Assembly (NCBI GenBank): GCA_002179805.1
Contig: NAVB01001047.1
Span: 1-44,875, forward strand
Direction of reading: 5' to 3'
From: Acanthamoeba lenticulata
Lineage: Eukaryota > Discosea > Longamoebia > Acanthamoebidae
Length of the DNA: 44,875 nt
The translations under genes and the position numbers were made by a program. Position 1 is the stretch's first letter. Each line of letters begins with the position of its first letter. Positions 11,101 through 21,500 of this stretch are shown here, piece after piece. A model generated the notes under the pieces. The model was given only the letters and a program-made list of their open reading frames with translations, had not been told where the DNA came from and did no database searches.

Positions 11101-12936
11101 CGACGCCGCCCGGAAGGCCGCCGGCCGTCCGGAAGGTCGGAGGAGGCGACACGTGACTGAATCCGTTGCCGCCACCGCCGCCGCCAGGCAGCTGATGGCT
11201 GTAGTCGGTGGTGAGGACGTGATGTTGCGGCTGCGGAGGCGCCACAAACGTGTCGGCAACGTGATGTGTGGGCACGTGGTGAAGATCGACCGTGGCCGCG
11301 TGACTGTAGCCGCCACCGCCGCCACCGTTAACGACGTGGTGGGCGTTGAGGGCGTGGCCGTCGAAGCCGCCAATGTGCCCGCCCGTGGCGTGGCCGTCGA
11401 AACCGACACCGATGTGACCGCCGGCAGCATGGCCGTCAAAGCCGCCGATGTGACCGCCAGCGGCATGGCCGTCAAAGCCACCGATGTGACCGCCCGCCGC
11501 GTGACCGTCAAAGCCGCCAATGTGCCCGCCGGCAGCGTGGGCATCAAACCCGCCGATGTGGCCTCCCACGGCGTGACCATCGAAGCCACCGCCGATGTGG
11601 CCGCCAGCGGCATGGCCGTCAAAACCGCCGACGTGGCCGCCAGCAGCGTGGCCGTCGAAACCGCCACCGATGTGACCGCCAGCGGCATGGCCATCGAAGC
11701 CACCAATGTGACCGCCCGTGGCGTGGCCGTCGAAACCACCACCAATGTGGCCGCCCGCCGCGTGGGCATCAAACCCGCCAATGTGGCCGTTGCCCGCCGT
11801 GTGGCTGCCGAGATCGATGGCGTGGTGGCCACCGCCGTGACCATAGTTGTGGGCGTCGAAGCCGCCGGACACGTGCCCGGTGCCCGCGCCGATAGCGTGG
11901 TGGCCGTCCGACACGACATGGTGCTGCGGCTGCGGCTGCGGCTGCTGGTGGTGGCCGCCCGAGCAGGTGTCATCGGGCGCGGCGTGGTGTCCGGCAAGCG
12001 GGGAGGGCGACGCGGAAGCCGAGGCGGCGGCCGCGCCCGAGGCCAGGCCGGACTGACGGTCGAACGGTGGCGGCTGCTGCGACAACGCGAGGCCGAGCGA
12101 CGATGACGTAGCGGACGACGAAGTCGAAGAAGACGAGCCGGCAAACGAAGTGGTCGTGGTGGCCAGCGGCGGCGGCTGGCGGAGCACCGCCACGAGCGGA
12201 GGCGGCGGCGTTGTGGTGGTTGTCGTTGTTGTCTGCAGGCCTTTGCCACCCGCGGGAGCAACGGGCGCTGCTCCGCCCGAATTCGGCGCGTGGAAGGCCA
12301 AGGTCACCGCAGACGGGCCGGACCGCGGGCTGGACTCCGTGCTCTGGGGCCCCGCTGTAGATGGTGAAGATGAAGGAAGATGAGGTGAGTTTCCGGTAAC
12401 CGAGAACAACCCCATTGTGGAATTAATGTGCATAAAAAGAGCGTTTCCGAAAAAAAAAAAGTTATTGATGTATATCTAATCTTATTTATGAATAGAGGTG
12501 TTCTCGCACGCAAACCAAAAAAGCATAAAAACAATAAAGTCAGATGAACGCGACGCGAACCTGTCTGGGAGAGGCTGCCATCGAGTCGCCGAATCTGAAG
12601 GGGCTTGTCTCCTCCCGCCTGCTGCTCGAGCACGGCGTTCTGGAGGTAGGGCAGCACGTCGTCGCCCCCTCCTGCTGAGGCGAGCGGGAGAGATGTGCTG
12701 GTGGCAGCGGCTACTTTGGTGGGAGAGGATGGGCGAGGGGCCAAGCTGCTTGTGGTTGCTGCTGCTGCTGCTGATGGTCCATCTAATCGCTGAATCGGAA
12801 GCGGTCCTGATTGGACGCTTTGCTGCTCGAGGATAGCATTCTGGAGGTAAGGAAGCACGTCCTCTTGGTCCTTCTCCTTGCCTTTGTGGACGCCATCAAC
12901 CGCTTCATTCAGCTTCGCCGTTTTTTCATCGCTCAT
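8200..12936 (-). CDS. MFSD1-like major facilitator with Gly/His-repeat and Ser-rich extensions
   Basis: Five coding exons: 12561-12936, 10885-12354, 10708-10817, one at about 10290-10580, and about 8200-10218. Phases agree throughout. The order is: a 125-aa N-terminus with a duplicated motif; a roughly 400-residue Ser/Thr/Pro and Gly/His-rich region; TM1 (AVLILLLIIIPVLSLSPYWG); MFSD1-type helices (SYLELGLLFSLYSLPNLFMPF, LVSRLVFGLGGEAIIMCQQ); a long central loop, again His/Ala-rich, with EEEEWGYFRIEGRAQIVTR; six more helices; an Arg/Glu/Gln helix; poly-Ser; and a tail with ERMPLL, an acidic dileucine sorting motif. MFSD1 in animals is a lysosomal dipeptide carrier. A lysosomal or contractile-vacuole site is inferred from the dileucine, and the substrate is unknown. 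A splice-acceptor-like CCCTTCCCAG just before the ATG suggests a 5'UTR intron. Confidence 0.85.
8317..8402 (-). repeat. Poly-serine tract near the C-terminus of the MFSD1-like protein
   Basis: About 25 consecutive Ser residues on the minus strand, built from a mixture of TCG, TCA and TCC/TCT codons, just upstream of the ERMPLL sorting motif. The mixed codon use suggests the tract is kept at protein level as a flexible spacer rather than being a recent pure trinucleotide expansion. Confidence 0.8.
11346..11795 (-). repeat. Twelve tandem GHIGGFDGHAAG units (Gly/His-rich protein repeat)
   Basis: Coding tandem repeat in exon 2 of the MFSD1-like gene. Twelve units of 12 or 13 residues follow the pattern GH(I/V)GG(G)FD(G/A)HA(A/T/V)G. 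Each unit has two His and one Asp, so about 24 His are placed at regular spacing. Unit length alternates between 12 and 13 residues in the first half and is mostly 12 in the second. DNA identity between units is high but third positions vary. The tract precedes TM1, so it should lie in the cytosol if the carrier has normal MFS topology. Confidence 0.9.
12573..12865 (-). repeat. Duplicated (D/E)DVLPYLQNA...RLDG motif, N-terminus of the MFSD1-like protein
   Basis: Two copies of a roughly 30-residue motif: EDVLPYLQNAILEQQ followed by PLPIQRLDGPS, and DDVLPYLQNAVLEQQ followed by PLQIRRLDGSL. A Ser/Ala/Thr linker of about 35 residues separates them. It is an internal duplication within one exon. 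I do not recognise the motif from a known family. Its amphipathic helix followed by PLxIxRLDG looks like a short binding element. Confidence 0.85.
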
Positions 12937-13613
12937 TGTGTTCAGCGCCTGGGAAGGGGGCGGCAAATTAATGGGGTAGGATTGCAGCTTCAAGACACGC
13001 AAAGAGGAGAATCACTGATGACGACATACCTGCCCAAGGCAGATAACGTTGTTTGTTCAAAACAGGTAAATCTTTCGATGTCCACGAGATGAATGGGGCG
13101 TTTGGGCAGTAAATGTGATCGATCACCCCGAAAAAGAACAGATGGTAACGCGTACTCGGATCGATTGAATTTTGTGTTTTGCCGCGCTGGAACAAAGAAG
13201 GTCGCGAAGAAACTCAGAAGATGCAATGCCGGCCTTTGAAAAGGCCAGACACGACCTTCCTCACTCCTTCTTCGGTGCTGTTGCCCTTCGTCGTCGTCCC
13301 GGCGAGCCTTTCTGTCGTTGTCCGAAGTTGCGTGACGGCTTGCCCGCGGCTGCAGCACACACGTGCACCACGGGACGCGTGATGATTTACTAAACTCGAC
13401 GTGGGCGCATCGAGAAATTTCAACTGCCGCCGAATTTGACGCTGGAATTTCCCCAATCAGCCATTCTGCAGTTTTGGGGAGGAACTAGCGGAGCTTGTCC
13501 GTTTAGTTAGTAACTCGAGTTTCTCCAAGCTGGGTTCGTTACAGGAGAAGAATTCAGCCTACATCACGTTTGCCGATCTAGGCCACTCAATACGCCTGCC
13601 CCATACCTGCTCG
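12937..13613. other. Intergenic region, MFSD1-like 5' side / kinase 3' side
   Basis: A 677-bp gap between two minus-strand genes. The left end should hold the promoter and probable 5'UTR intron of the MFSD1-like gene; the right end holds the 3'UTR of the kinase gene. Short open frames are present on both strands, but none shows family similarity, exon-like codon use or sensible splice partners. No RNA gene or repeat was recognised. Confidence 0.5.
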
Positions 13614-16507
13614 TCACATGTGGGTGATGACATCAGCAATCGGCGGTGTGCTCTCTCGGATGGGGGGAGGGGGGCGAGCACCAGAGCGATAGCGGATCAT
13701 GGGGCTGCCGCCATCGCGCGCCAAGGCGGAGCGCGTCGTGTTCGTCCACTTGACATTGTTACTGATCATTTGCTGCACGGCGCACACCCACGGGTCACAT
13801 ACGCCAACGCACACGAGTGTGAGTGAGGGGACGAAGAGGGATGAACCTCGATCTGGCCGTAGAGTTCGTCAAAGGTTGGTCGTTTCTCGGGATCGACATG
13901 CCAGCACCGCAATAACAGGGCTGTGTACTCGACTGGCGTCCACGGAGGGATCTCGAGCATCTTGCCCCCCAGGATGGCCTGTCCGGCCGCCATGGCGTCC
14001 AGGTTGTCGTAGGGCACCTTCTCCACCAGCATCTCCCACATCACGACGCCTGTTGGTCGTTGTGGTTGATTGGGCGTTGAACGTCAGCTAGATCTGACCC
14101 AGCACCATCAACGTGGAGACACGAGAAAGAGAGAGAGACAGACGCACCGAAGGAATAAACATCGCTCTTCTTTGACATCCTGCTGTCGCGCAAGGACTCG
14201 GGGCTCATCCTGTCCCAAATTATTGTCCATTTAGCCAGTCCCAGAGGAATGGAGATGTCATGGAATGTCATATATACCACTTGATGGGGCCGTGGGCCAG
14301 CGTGTTGGAAAAACTGTGGCGCACGGAGCCCGATTTTACCCGCTTGGACAGCCCAAAGTCTGCAGGTGCGGAAACGTTCGCGGTCAGCCACCATCGTCAC
14401 CCCCCCAACACTCTGGGCCAAGCTCGGGGCGTCGGCGCACCTGTCACCTTGGCCTCGTATTCGCCGTTGGCGCAGGTCACGAGGATGTTCCTCGCCGCCA
14501 GGTCCTGGCCGCCCGCCCCTCTTCGTGTGAGCGAGCTCCAAAAAAAAAGGAGAGGGGAGAGAGAGGAGAGATAGCATACGCAGTGGAGGATGTTCTCAGC
14601 GTGCAGGTGAGCCATCCCAGCGGCGACGCCCAAAGCCAGCCGCAGCTTCGTAGTGGGCGTCAGCACCTCCCTCTGTGTGTGTGTGTAGTCGTTGTTGTCA
14701 AGGGGAAGAAGCGACACAGCTGAACTTTGGGGCCAGAGGGAAGGCTGCGCACGAGCATCAGGCGCTGCAGGTCGCCCTGCGGGAGGTACTCGGTGATGAT
14801 ACACAGGTTGGGCGGCTCGTCGCACATCCCTAAAAACTGGATCAAGTTGTGGTGTGGTCGCAGACTCCTGCAAAGACACAAAAAGGTTGAAAAATAACAA
14901 CATCAAGAGCTCAGGGGCGTGGCCTTGCACGATGACTCGTACATGATGATGTCGGCCTCCTGGCGAAAGTCGTCGAGCTCCGTGGCCAATAGGCGCTTTT
15001 TGTGGAAGAGGCGCTTGACCACAACTGCCGTCATGCACTTGGGTCAGCGCGACACGAAAGAAGGGATTGGAGAAAGCGGAGGCAACCTTTGCTGTTGCGC
15101 CACTTGGCCAGGTACACGACTCCAAAGTCGCCCATCCCGATCTTGCCCTGCAGCTCCAGCTGCGCAAAGGAGATGAACCAGCGGGACTTGAGCTCCCTTC
15201 GCAGCAGCCCCTGCTGCGATTGCGTGAGGCTGCTGTTGGGTGTCCCTTTGGAGTCCGGTCCTGTCCTCAGGACCTGCGCCTTTTCTTGCTGGGCCGACGA
15301 CGTGGTCGCTATCAACCGCGCGGAGTCCCTCTGGGGAGGCGGCTTCGGTTTGTGAAACACGAGCTTGGCTCGTGGCCGTCGTCTCGTCGGCTGCTCTTCC
15401 TCGTCTTTGTTATTGTTGTTGGTGTTCTTTCTCTCGTTGCTCTCCAGGTCGTGGGGCCGTGTAGGAGAGCTCCTGGGGCTCTCCCATGACTTGCTGCGCA
15501 TCAGACCCTTGTTATTGCCGCTGGGACTGGTGAAGGTGAAGGTGAAGAGCGGGACCATCTCGCTCAAGTCCTTGCCTCCTTCGTTGTGGCTCCTGCCGGC
15601 AGGCTCCTGGTCGGGATCGGCCTGGCTCTCGATGTGGATGCCGAACGGCAAGCTACAGCTGGAGCGCTTTAGGTTTGTCTGCTTCCTGCCGCCCAGCATC
15701 ATGCGGGGCACGACGTGTTCGCGCGGGGAAACCTTGTTCCATTCCTGCCTTGGCGGCATCGTCGGCTCTTCGGTTGGTGACCTCAAAGGGTCAGCAGGCG
15801 CTCCGGCCGTTGAACCTGGAGAGCGGGGCGGCAGAGCCAATGGCGGCACCACAAGCTGGCACAGTGGCTGCACCGGTGGCTGGTGCTGGTCCTCTTGTGG
15901 CGCGTGTGCAGTGACTGGAACCTGCTGGCTAGAATGGGTTTGGAGGACCTGGAGGAGACTCAGCAGGCTGGCGTAGTTGTCTGTGACCGGAACGCTGGTT
16001 TTACGCCTTGGCGACTGCGGCGGCACGGTGGACATGGGCTCGGCTGTATTATTCTCGTCGCTTCCCGAGTTCAGCTGTACCGGGATGCTGCCGCGAGGGG
16101 AGGGTGCTTGCGCCCCTTCCCCTTGTGTCGGTTCTCGTCTCCTCGCTCGCTCAAGCTGCGCGTTGAGAGTGGAAGGTGCCCTGCGCGCATAGAGACGAGG
16201 TTTTGAGCGAATTCGAAGAGACACATGTGCGCGGGAATTCAGACCTGTGCTGTTGCCTGTTGGCGTGAACGACGCTCAGGGGCAGCGGCACGTAGCGCAC
16301 TGGCTTGGGCTCGTCGGCGGACAGGTCAAGCGCAAAAGCTAGGCCTTGTTTTCGCGGGCTACGAAGGACTTCGGCGACTGGGCGCGGTGCCTCGTCAGCG
16401 CCACTCTTCTCCCCCAAACGTTTTACATTGTCTACTTGTGCGGCAGCGACCAGGACGGCGTTGACCTTCCCGCCCTCCCTCGGCGCACTGCGGCCGGGCG
16501 CGTCCAT
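13614..16507 (-). CDS. Tyrosine-kinase-like (TKL) protein kinase with HCD catalytic loop
   Basis: Multi-exon. The N-terminal half (about 15190-16507) is a disordered Ser/Pro-rich region without a recognised domain. The kinase domain starts at WFISFAQLELQGKIGMGDFG (Gly-loop); then beta-3 Lys in VVVKRLFHKKRLLATELDDF; gatekeeper Thr in CIITEYLPQGDLQRL; catalytic loop HCDLAARN, where the usual HRD Arg is Cys; VTDFGLSKRV; IKW/MSPESLRDSRMSKKSDVYSFG; VVMWEMLVEKVPYDNL; and RCWHVDPEKRPTFDEL. A short C-terminal exon ends at 13614. Domain style matches amoebozoan TKL kinases, some of which phosphorylate Tyr as well as Ser/Thr. The Lys, Asp and DFG residues are present, so activity is likely. The start is uncertain: the ATG at 16507 is the first in the long frame, but an upstream exon is possible. 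Confidence 0.85.
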
Positions 16508-16937
16508 CAAGCTCGCCCCCAAGCGGGATCTATCAGCAGCGGGCGGGACAGCCAAGAAGCTTGCGTTCGGAAGGTGGGCAAGTAATACTAATAATCAGAA
16601 AAATCAAAAAACAAACCAAGCGACCGCAGAAGGGGAGTACCATGCGAAGGCTGAGAAGTTGTGAGGTAGGCCAAGCGGGCTGTGTTTGAATGCCGCTGGG
16701 AGTGTTGTTACAGCAAGGTGGCTAAGACTGGTGAGCGGCCTTTAAAGGCCTGTTGTCATGCCTTTTTCGTTTGGTACTATTTTCATAAATGGAAAGGGAG
16801 CTGCTTTTTATGGCGAAGAAGAAGCAACATTTTCCCATTCTTTTCCCACAGAGAGCGGAAAGGGAAAAAGGCCAAGTTGGGTGAGTGTACAAGGGTGATG
16901 AAACTGGACAGGAGGACGATGTGGGCACAAGCACGCT
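16508..16937. other. Intergenic region, kinase 5' side / calponin-type gene 3' side
   Basis: A 430-bp stretch between two minus-strand genes. The part next to the kinase continues open in frame with the kinase N-terminus to about 16555 without an ATG, so a non-coding leader or an extra exon may lie here. The part next to 16938 is the 3'UTR of the calponin-homology gene and is AT-richer (16760-16880). Nothing else recognised. Confidence 0.45.
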
Positions 16938-18147
16938 TCAGGGCTTCACCCTCTTGAGCGCAGCGAGGGTGATCAGCACAGCCGACATGTTCTTGGCCTC
17001 GTAGAGGTCTACGGTCTGGAAGAGCTCGTTGGTGCGGAGGCCCATGGCCTCGGCAGCCCTCAAGAAGGCAGCAATGTTCTCCTGCATGGCCGCGGTACAT
17101 GTGTGCATGAGCGATAATGACTAGCGAGCCGAGTTTTGGGGGCGATGTAGGACGAACCATCTGCACAAAGGGAGCAGCGGCCTTCTGGATCCTGGGGACG
17201 GAGCCCGGCTTGAGGGCGTTGGCCAGTCTGCGCGCAAGCAGCGCCCGTCGCGACGTGCGTGAGTTGTATGCGTTAACCGATACAGGGCGGTTCGATCTGT
17301 TTTGTTGGGACGCAGGAGGGAGTGGGGAACGTACTCGCAGAGCTTGATGCCGTTCTTGAGCTCCGAGTGCAGGTCACCGTGCACGGCGACACCCTTGCGG
17401 GCCATCCACTGGCTGCACGTGGTGCCCAGCACGCAAGGAATGCAAATGAGCCAAAACAAGCAAGCGGAAGATAATAAAGCATAATTGTTTCTCCACGAGA
17501 AAAAAAAAGGCGCGTACCGAACTTCGGCGTCCATGCCGGTGTCGTACTTGGAGTCCATCTTGTTCTTCAGCTCAGCATCGAGACCATACGAGGGCCCGTG
17601 GAAAGCGCCACTGCAAGGAATAATGACAACAATAATTAACATCAAAATAGTAAATCGGGATTAAAGTAATATAGAAACAGGAGAACGCAGGACGTACGGC
17701 TGCTGCTTGGCAGCGGAGTCGCCAACGGGAACGCGAGCCGGCGTGACGTAGGCAGCGCCCGAGTAGGCGTGGTGGCTGCAACGGAGGGAAAAGAGTGGGG
17801 GCAAACGAACGAATGTCAAAATTTATATAATTTTTGCAGATCTCGCCGTGCGAGGCTACGGGGTAAACGTTACCTGCTGGCGGCCGGCGCGGGAGCTGCG
17901 GCGGGAATACAAGTGTAGAGAAGAAAGTGCCAGTGTTTGGAAAGAGAAAGCAACGGATTAAATCAAATCGTTGGCGCGAAATCGGAAGAAATAGCAGACG
18001 TGGTTGGCTGGTACCTCGTGAGGCCGACGGGCTGGAGTAGGCAGCAGGGCTGGAAGGAGCGGGAGCACCACTGAGCTTGTTGCCACACTGGGCGCAGAAC
18101 TTGGCCGCAGCTTCATGAGGGGCACCGCACTGAGAGCAGAAAGGCAT
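16938..18147 (-). CDS. Zinc-ribbon plus calponin-homology (transgelin-like) protein
   Basis: Seven exons with consistent phase: 18015-18147, 17874-17895 (22 nt), 17698-17775, 17518-17610, 17335-17412, 17158-17227 and 16938-17081, giving 205 aa. Residues 1-25 form a zinc ribbon (MPFCSQCGAPHEAAAKFCAQCG; C4-x2-C7, C18-x2-C21). An Ala/Pro/Ser linker follows. From about residue 85 there is a single CH domain: GMDAEVRQWM, HSELKNGIKLCELANALKPG, FVQMENIAAFLRAAEAMGL and ELFQTVDLYEAKNMSAVL, closest to the calponin/transgelin type. Transgelins bundle or stabilise F-actin. The ribbon could serve protein contact or dimerisation. The fusion is unusual, and the continuous exon phases argue against two genes. 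Confidence 0.92.
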
Positions 18148-18536
18148 CTTGGTTGTTATTGCAAAGAGAGTTGGCTGTGTAAGTGTGAACAGTTCAGAGC
18201 CGTTCTTGGCGACGAGATGGCAAAAAATCGCCCCACCCCCTCCACTGGTTATTGGCCCCGGTGTGATTAAATGTCGACTGCAGTTCGGCCACCGCCTTAC
18301 TTTCGACCATTGCCCTACAATGGCGTGAGAACCTCTATGGTGCACTTGCACGTCATCTGTCCATGCCATGATGACGCCACAGAGTGGATGGGTTTGTCGT
18401 TGAAGCTGTGCTCTACAAGAGGGGAAAGTGAAGCAACGGGCATGTGTCGACACGAGGGTTTCTATCTTGCGCGGCCGTTGGGCGGTTGGGTTTTATTCTT
18501 TTTCGTGATAGATTTCAACCGTGCGCCAAGCGCACC
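18148..18536. promoter_or_regulatory. Divergent intergenic region, calponin-type gene / RCC1-TBC gene
   Basis: A 389-bp spacer between start codons of opposite genes, so both promoters should be here. The plus-strand frame stays open upstream of the ATG at 18537, but that ATG has a good context (cgcaccATGG) and starts the recognisable low-complexity N-terminus. No clear TATA box seen. Confidence 0.4.
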
Positions 18537-21500
18537 ATGGCCATGAAGAGGGCCTCGTTTATGGATCTGGGGGCCTTCTTTTTGGGTTCCTCTGCCAATC
18601 CACCTCCACAATCCGGCCAGTCGCAATCTCCCCCACTTTCCACTCCACCTGCCCATCCAACGCAAAAGGATTACGGCACATCTCCAAACGCCATGCGTCG
18701 CCGTGCGGTGAGCCATTCCGATCTCACGGCCACCACCACATCCACTTCCCCTAAACGCATCTTCGATTTGCCATCTTCCTCTACACGCTCCTTGGATTCC
18801 GCGCCACAGCACTTGCCCTCCTCCTCCTCGACCCACAACCGCTCACGTGGTGGGCAGCGCAAGCGGCGGACCAAGCGGTCCAACAGCCTCAACTCGGGTG
18901 GAGCTGGTGGACCGTCGTCCCTTCGCCACCATCACAGCCACTACCACCTTCACCGCCATGCTGTCTCGGAAGGCGGACCGCCACTGGCCCCGGGCTCCGC
19001 CACCTCCGTCTACGTGTGGGGTGCGGCAGCACTGTTTGACCTGCATGCGGCCCAGCCCGTTCCCCTGAGCTATATCTCGTGATGGCTTTTGTTGTTGTCT
19101 TCCGCGGTGCAGGGCGGAGCGACGGGCAGCTGGGAGACGGCAGCGTGTCGGGCATGCTGGCGACCCCCCACCGCGTGGAGGACCTGCAGGGCAAGCACGT
19201 GACGAGCCTCTCCTGCGGCGCCAAGCACGGCATGGCCCTCACCGGTGTGCCGCCCCTCTACACCTACATGACACAACACACACCTGCTCAACCTGTGGTC
19301 CACATCGCAGCGTCGGGCGAGGTGTACGCGTGGGGCTGGAACTTTAACGGACAGTTGGGCTACGACTACAAGGACGAGTTTCGCCCGCGCCTGCTCAAGC
19401 CCCTGCTGCTCATCAAGGTGCGCGTCGTCGACCTGGTCGCTGGCGAACGTGAAGCGGGAGCTTACATTTCTCGTGGCTGGTGACAGGCTCTTCAGCAGAA
19501 ACAAGTGGCCCTGGTGTCCACAGGCGCCGTCTCCTCGGCGGCCCTCATGCAGTCGGGCGAGCTCTACACTTGGGCAAGTTGCCACCTCCTCGCTCGTGCT
19601 ACACTCGTGCTGACGTGGCATTAACAATTTATTTTATTTTAATTCATTTTTATTTTCAAAAGGGCGGCAACACGGACCACCAGCTCGGGCACGGAGACGA
19701 CCGCAACCAGGCCACTCTCCGGTACTCGCACTCGTCGGTGTGGTTCCAGTTCTTGTTGGTCCTCATCACACGCGACCCCAAATGGATGTCGATGACGTCA
19801 GGTTGGTGCTGAGCCTGCACAAGTACCGCGTCATCAAGGTGGCGTCCGGCGGCGGGCACATGCTGGCCCTCACCTGTGCGTCACGTCGTGACTCGCTTTT
19901 TACTTATTTATTTTAGCTTTAAACTTATTGGAATGTAAATCATTTCCCACACAGCGAGCGGGTCGGTGTTCTCGTGGGGCCGCAACAACAACGGACGGCT
20001 GGGCCACGGGCACAGCCAGCCCGTGTCGACGCCCGAGAAGATCAAGGCGTTGCAGGGCGCCTTCATCAGCAAGATCGCCTGCGGCTGGTCCCACTCCCTG
20101 TGCTACACCGGTGTGCCTCCCCTCCACTCCCTGTCGTGATCCTCGGCATAAATGCTGCTCTTGTTGTTGTTGTTGCTGCTGCTGATGTCTGACCACGTGA
20201 GGCTCACAGACCGTGACGGCGGGCGACTATGGAGCTGGGGCGTGGGCAAGGACGGCCGACTGGGCCACGGCGACTGCGATGACCGGTTAGCAACCTTTGG
20301 CCCCTCAAAAAAATGCCACCTAAAAGTTTGCGCTTTTGCTGCGCGGGCCGTTCTCATGTTGGACATATCTCTTCCGTGGGGGTGATCATCACCAGGCTGG
20401 TGCCGACCGAGGTGCGGACGCTGCAGGGCCTGGCGCTGGCGCACATCTCAGGCGGGTACTACCACTCGGCCGTCGTGACGCTCGACGGGCGCGTCTACAC
20501 GTGGGGCTGGGGCGAGCATGGCCAGGTAAGACGGCGTTTCCACACATGTCTCAACTTCTTGGCGGAGCGCTGATCGTTGTTATTGTTTGAATGCTCTCGG
20601 CCAATCGGGAGCAGCTGGGTCACGGTTCGCTGGAATCTGAGCTCTTTCCACGGAAAGTGGCGGCCTTGGCCGATGTTCGCATGCATGTCGTTGAGTGCGG
20701 CGGGTTTCACAGTATGGGCTTCGATGGTACGTGCTCCTTTGTCGATTGGTTGCACTGCAAGACCAGAAGCCGCGCGGGGATTTGCTCACGAGGTGCAACC
20801 CATTACGCTCGGCAGACCGGGGCCGATGTTGGGTCTTCGGGCTGGGCGAGCACGGCCAGTTGGGTATCGTCGAGGAGCGGCGCCCGTCGCCTCGCCTCGC
20901 GTCGTCCACCTCGTCCAACGAAGACGCCGCCGAAGCCACCGATGCCGCCAACTCTAAGGCCGTTCCGCCACTACAGCAGCAGCAACGGCAACTGCTGCCG
21001 CCCGAGAAGCGCAGCCTGCCCGCCGTTGTAGAGTCCCTCCGAGGCCAGCGTGTCGTCTTTGTTGCCGCCGGTTCGAGCCCTGCCTCCCCCTTCTCGTTGA
21101 ACCGCACAGCGATACTGCATACCTAACATGCCACGATGCATCGTCGCAGGACTGTGGCACAGCATGGCGATCGTGCTGGTCGGGCCGCAAGGCGGCATCG
21201 CGCGACAACTGTTGTCCGCCTTTGCATCCGAGCTGCAGCTGCTCGACTCACAGCTCCTGCCGCAGGCCTCAGCCCGGAGGCAGTCGGTCTCTCTCGGCTA
21301 CCAGGGCGAGGACCACGGGGCCGACGCGGATCACCTTCATGGCCGTGGCGTCGTCGCTGCGGAGGACGATGAGGACGGCGCCGTCGATTACGGTGCGCAG
21401 CTCATAGGCCTTGCCCAGCTCTGTACGTGTGTGACGCGTGCTGACGTCAGCTGCCGACAGAATACTACAGCCACGAAGATGAGGACTACTCCTACATGGA

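Noticed and set aside
11346..11795. CRISPR-like regular array
   Set aside because: Units are 36-39 bp with no unique spacers and encode a protein repeat in frame. The genome is eukaryotic.
10826..12106. Plus-strand open frame with regular VTASGMAVKAADV-like repeats
   Set aside because: It is the antisense image of the Gly/His repeat. The sense frame joins the transporter through phase-consistent splice sites; the antisense frame has no start context or partner exons.
12968..13195. Small minus-strand frame in the long intergenic gap before the MFSD1-like gene
   Set aside because: Codon composition is unlike the neighbouring exons, and there are no motifs or conserved splice phases; better read as promoter or leader.
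21066..21085. tRNA T-loop-like GGTTCGAGCCC
   Set aside because: It lies at an exon end of the RCC1-TBC gene. No acceptor stem, D-arm or anticodon arm can be drawn around it.
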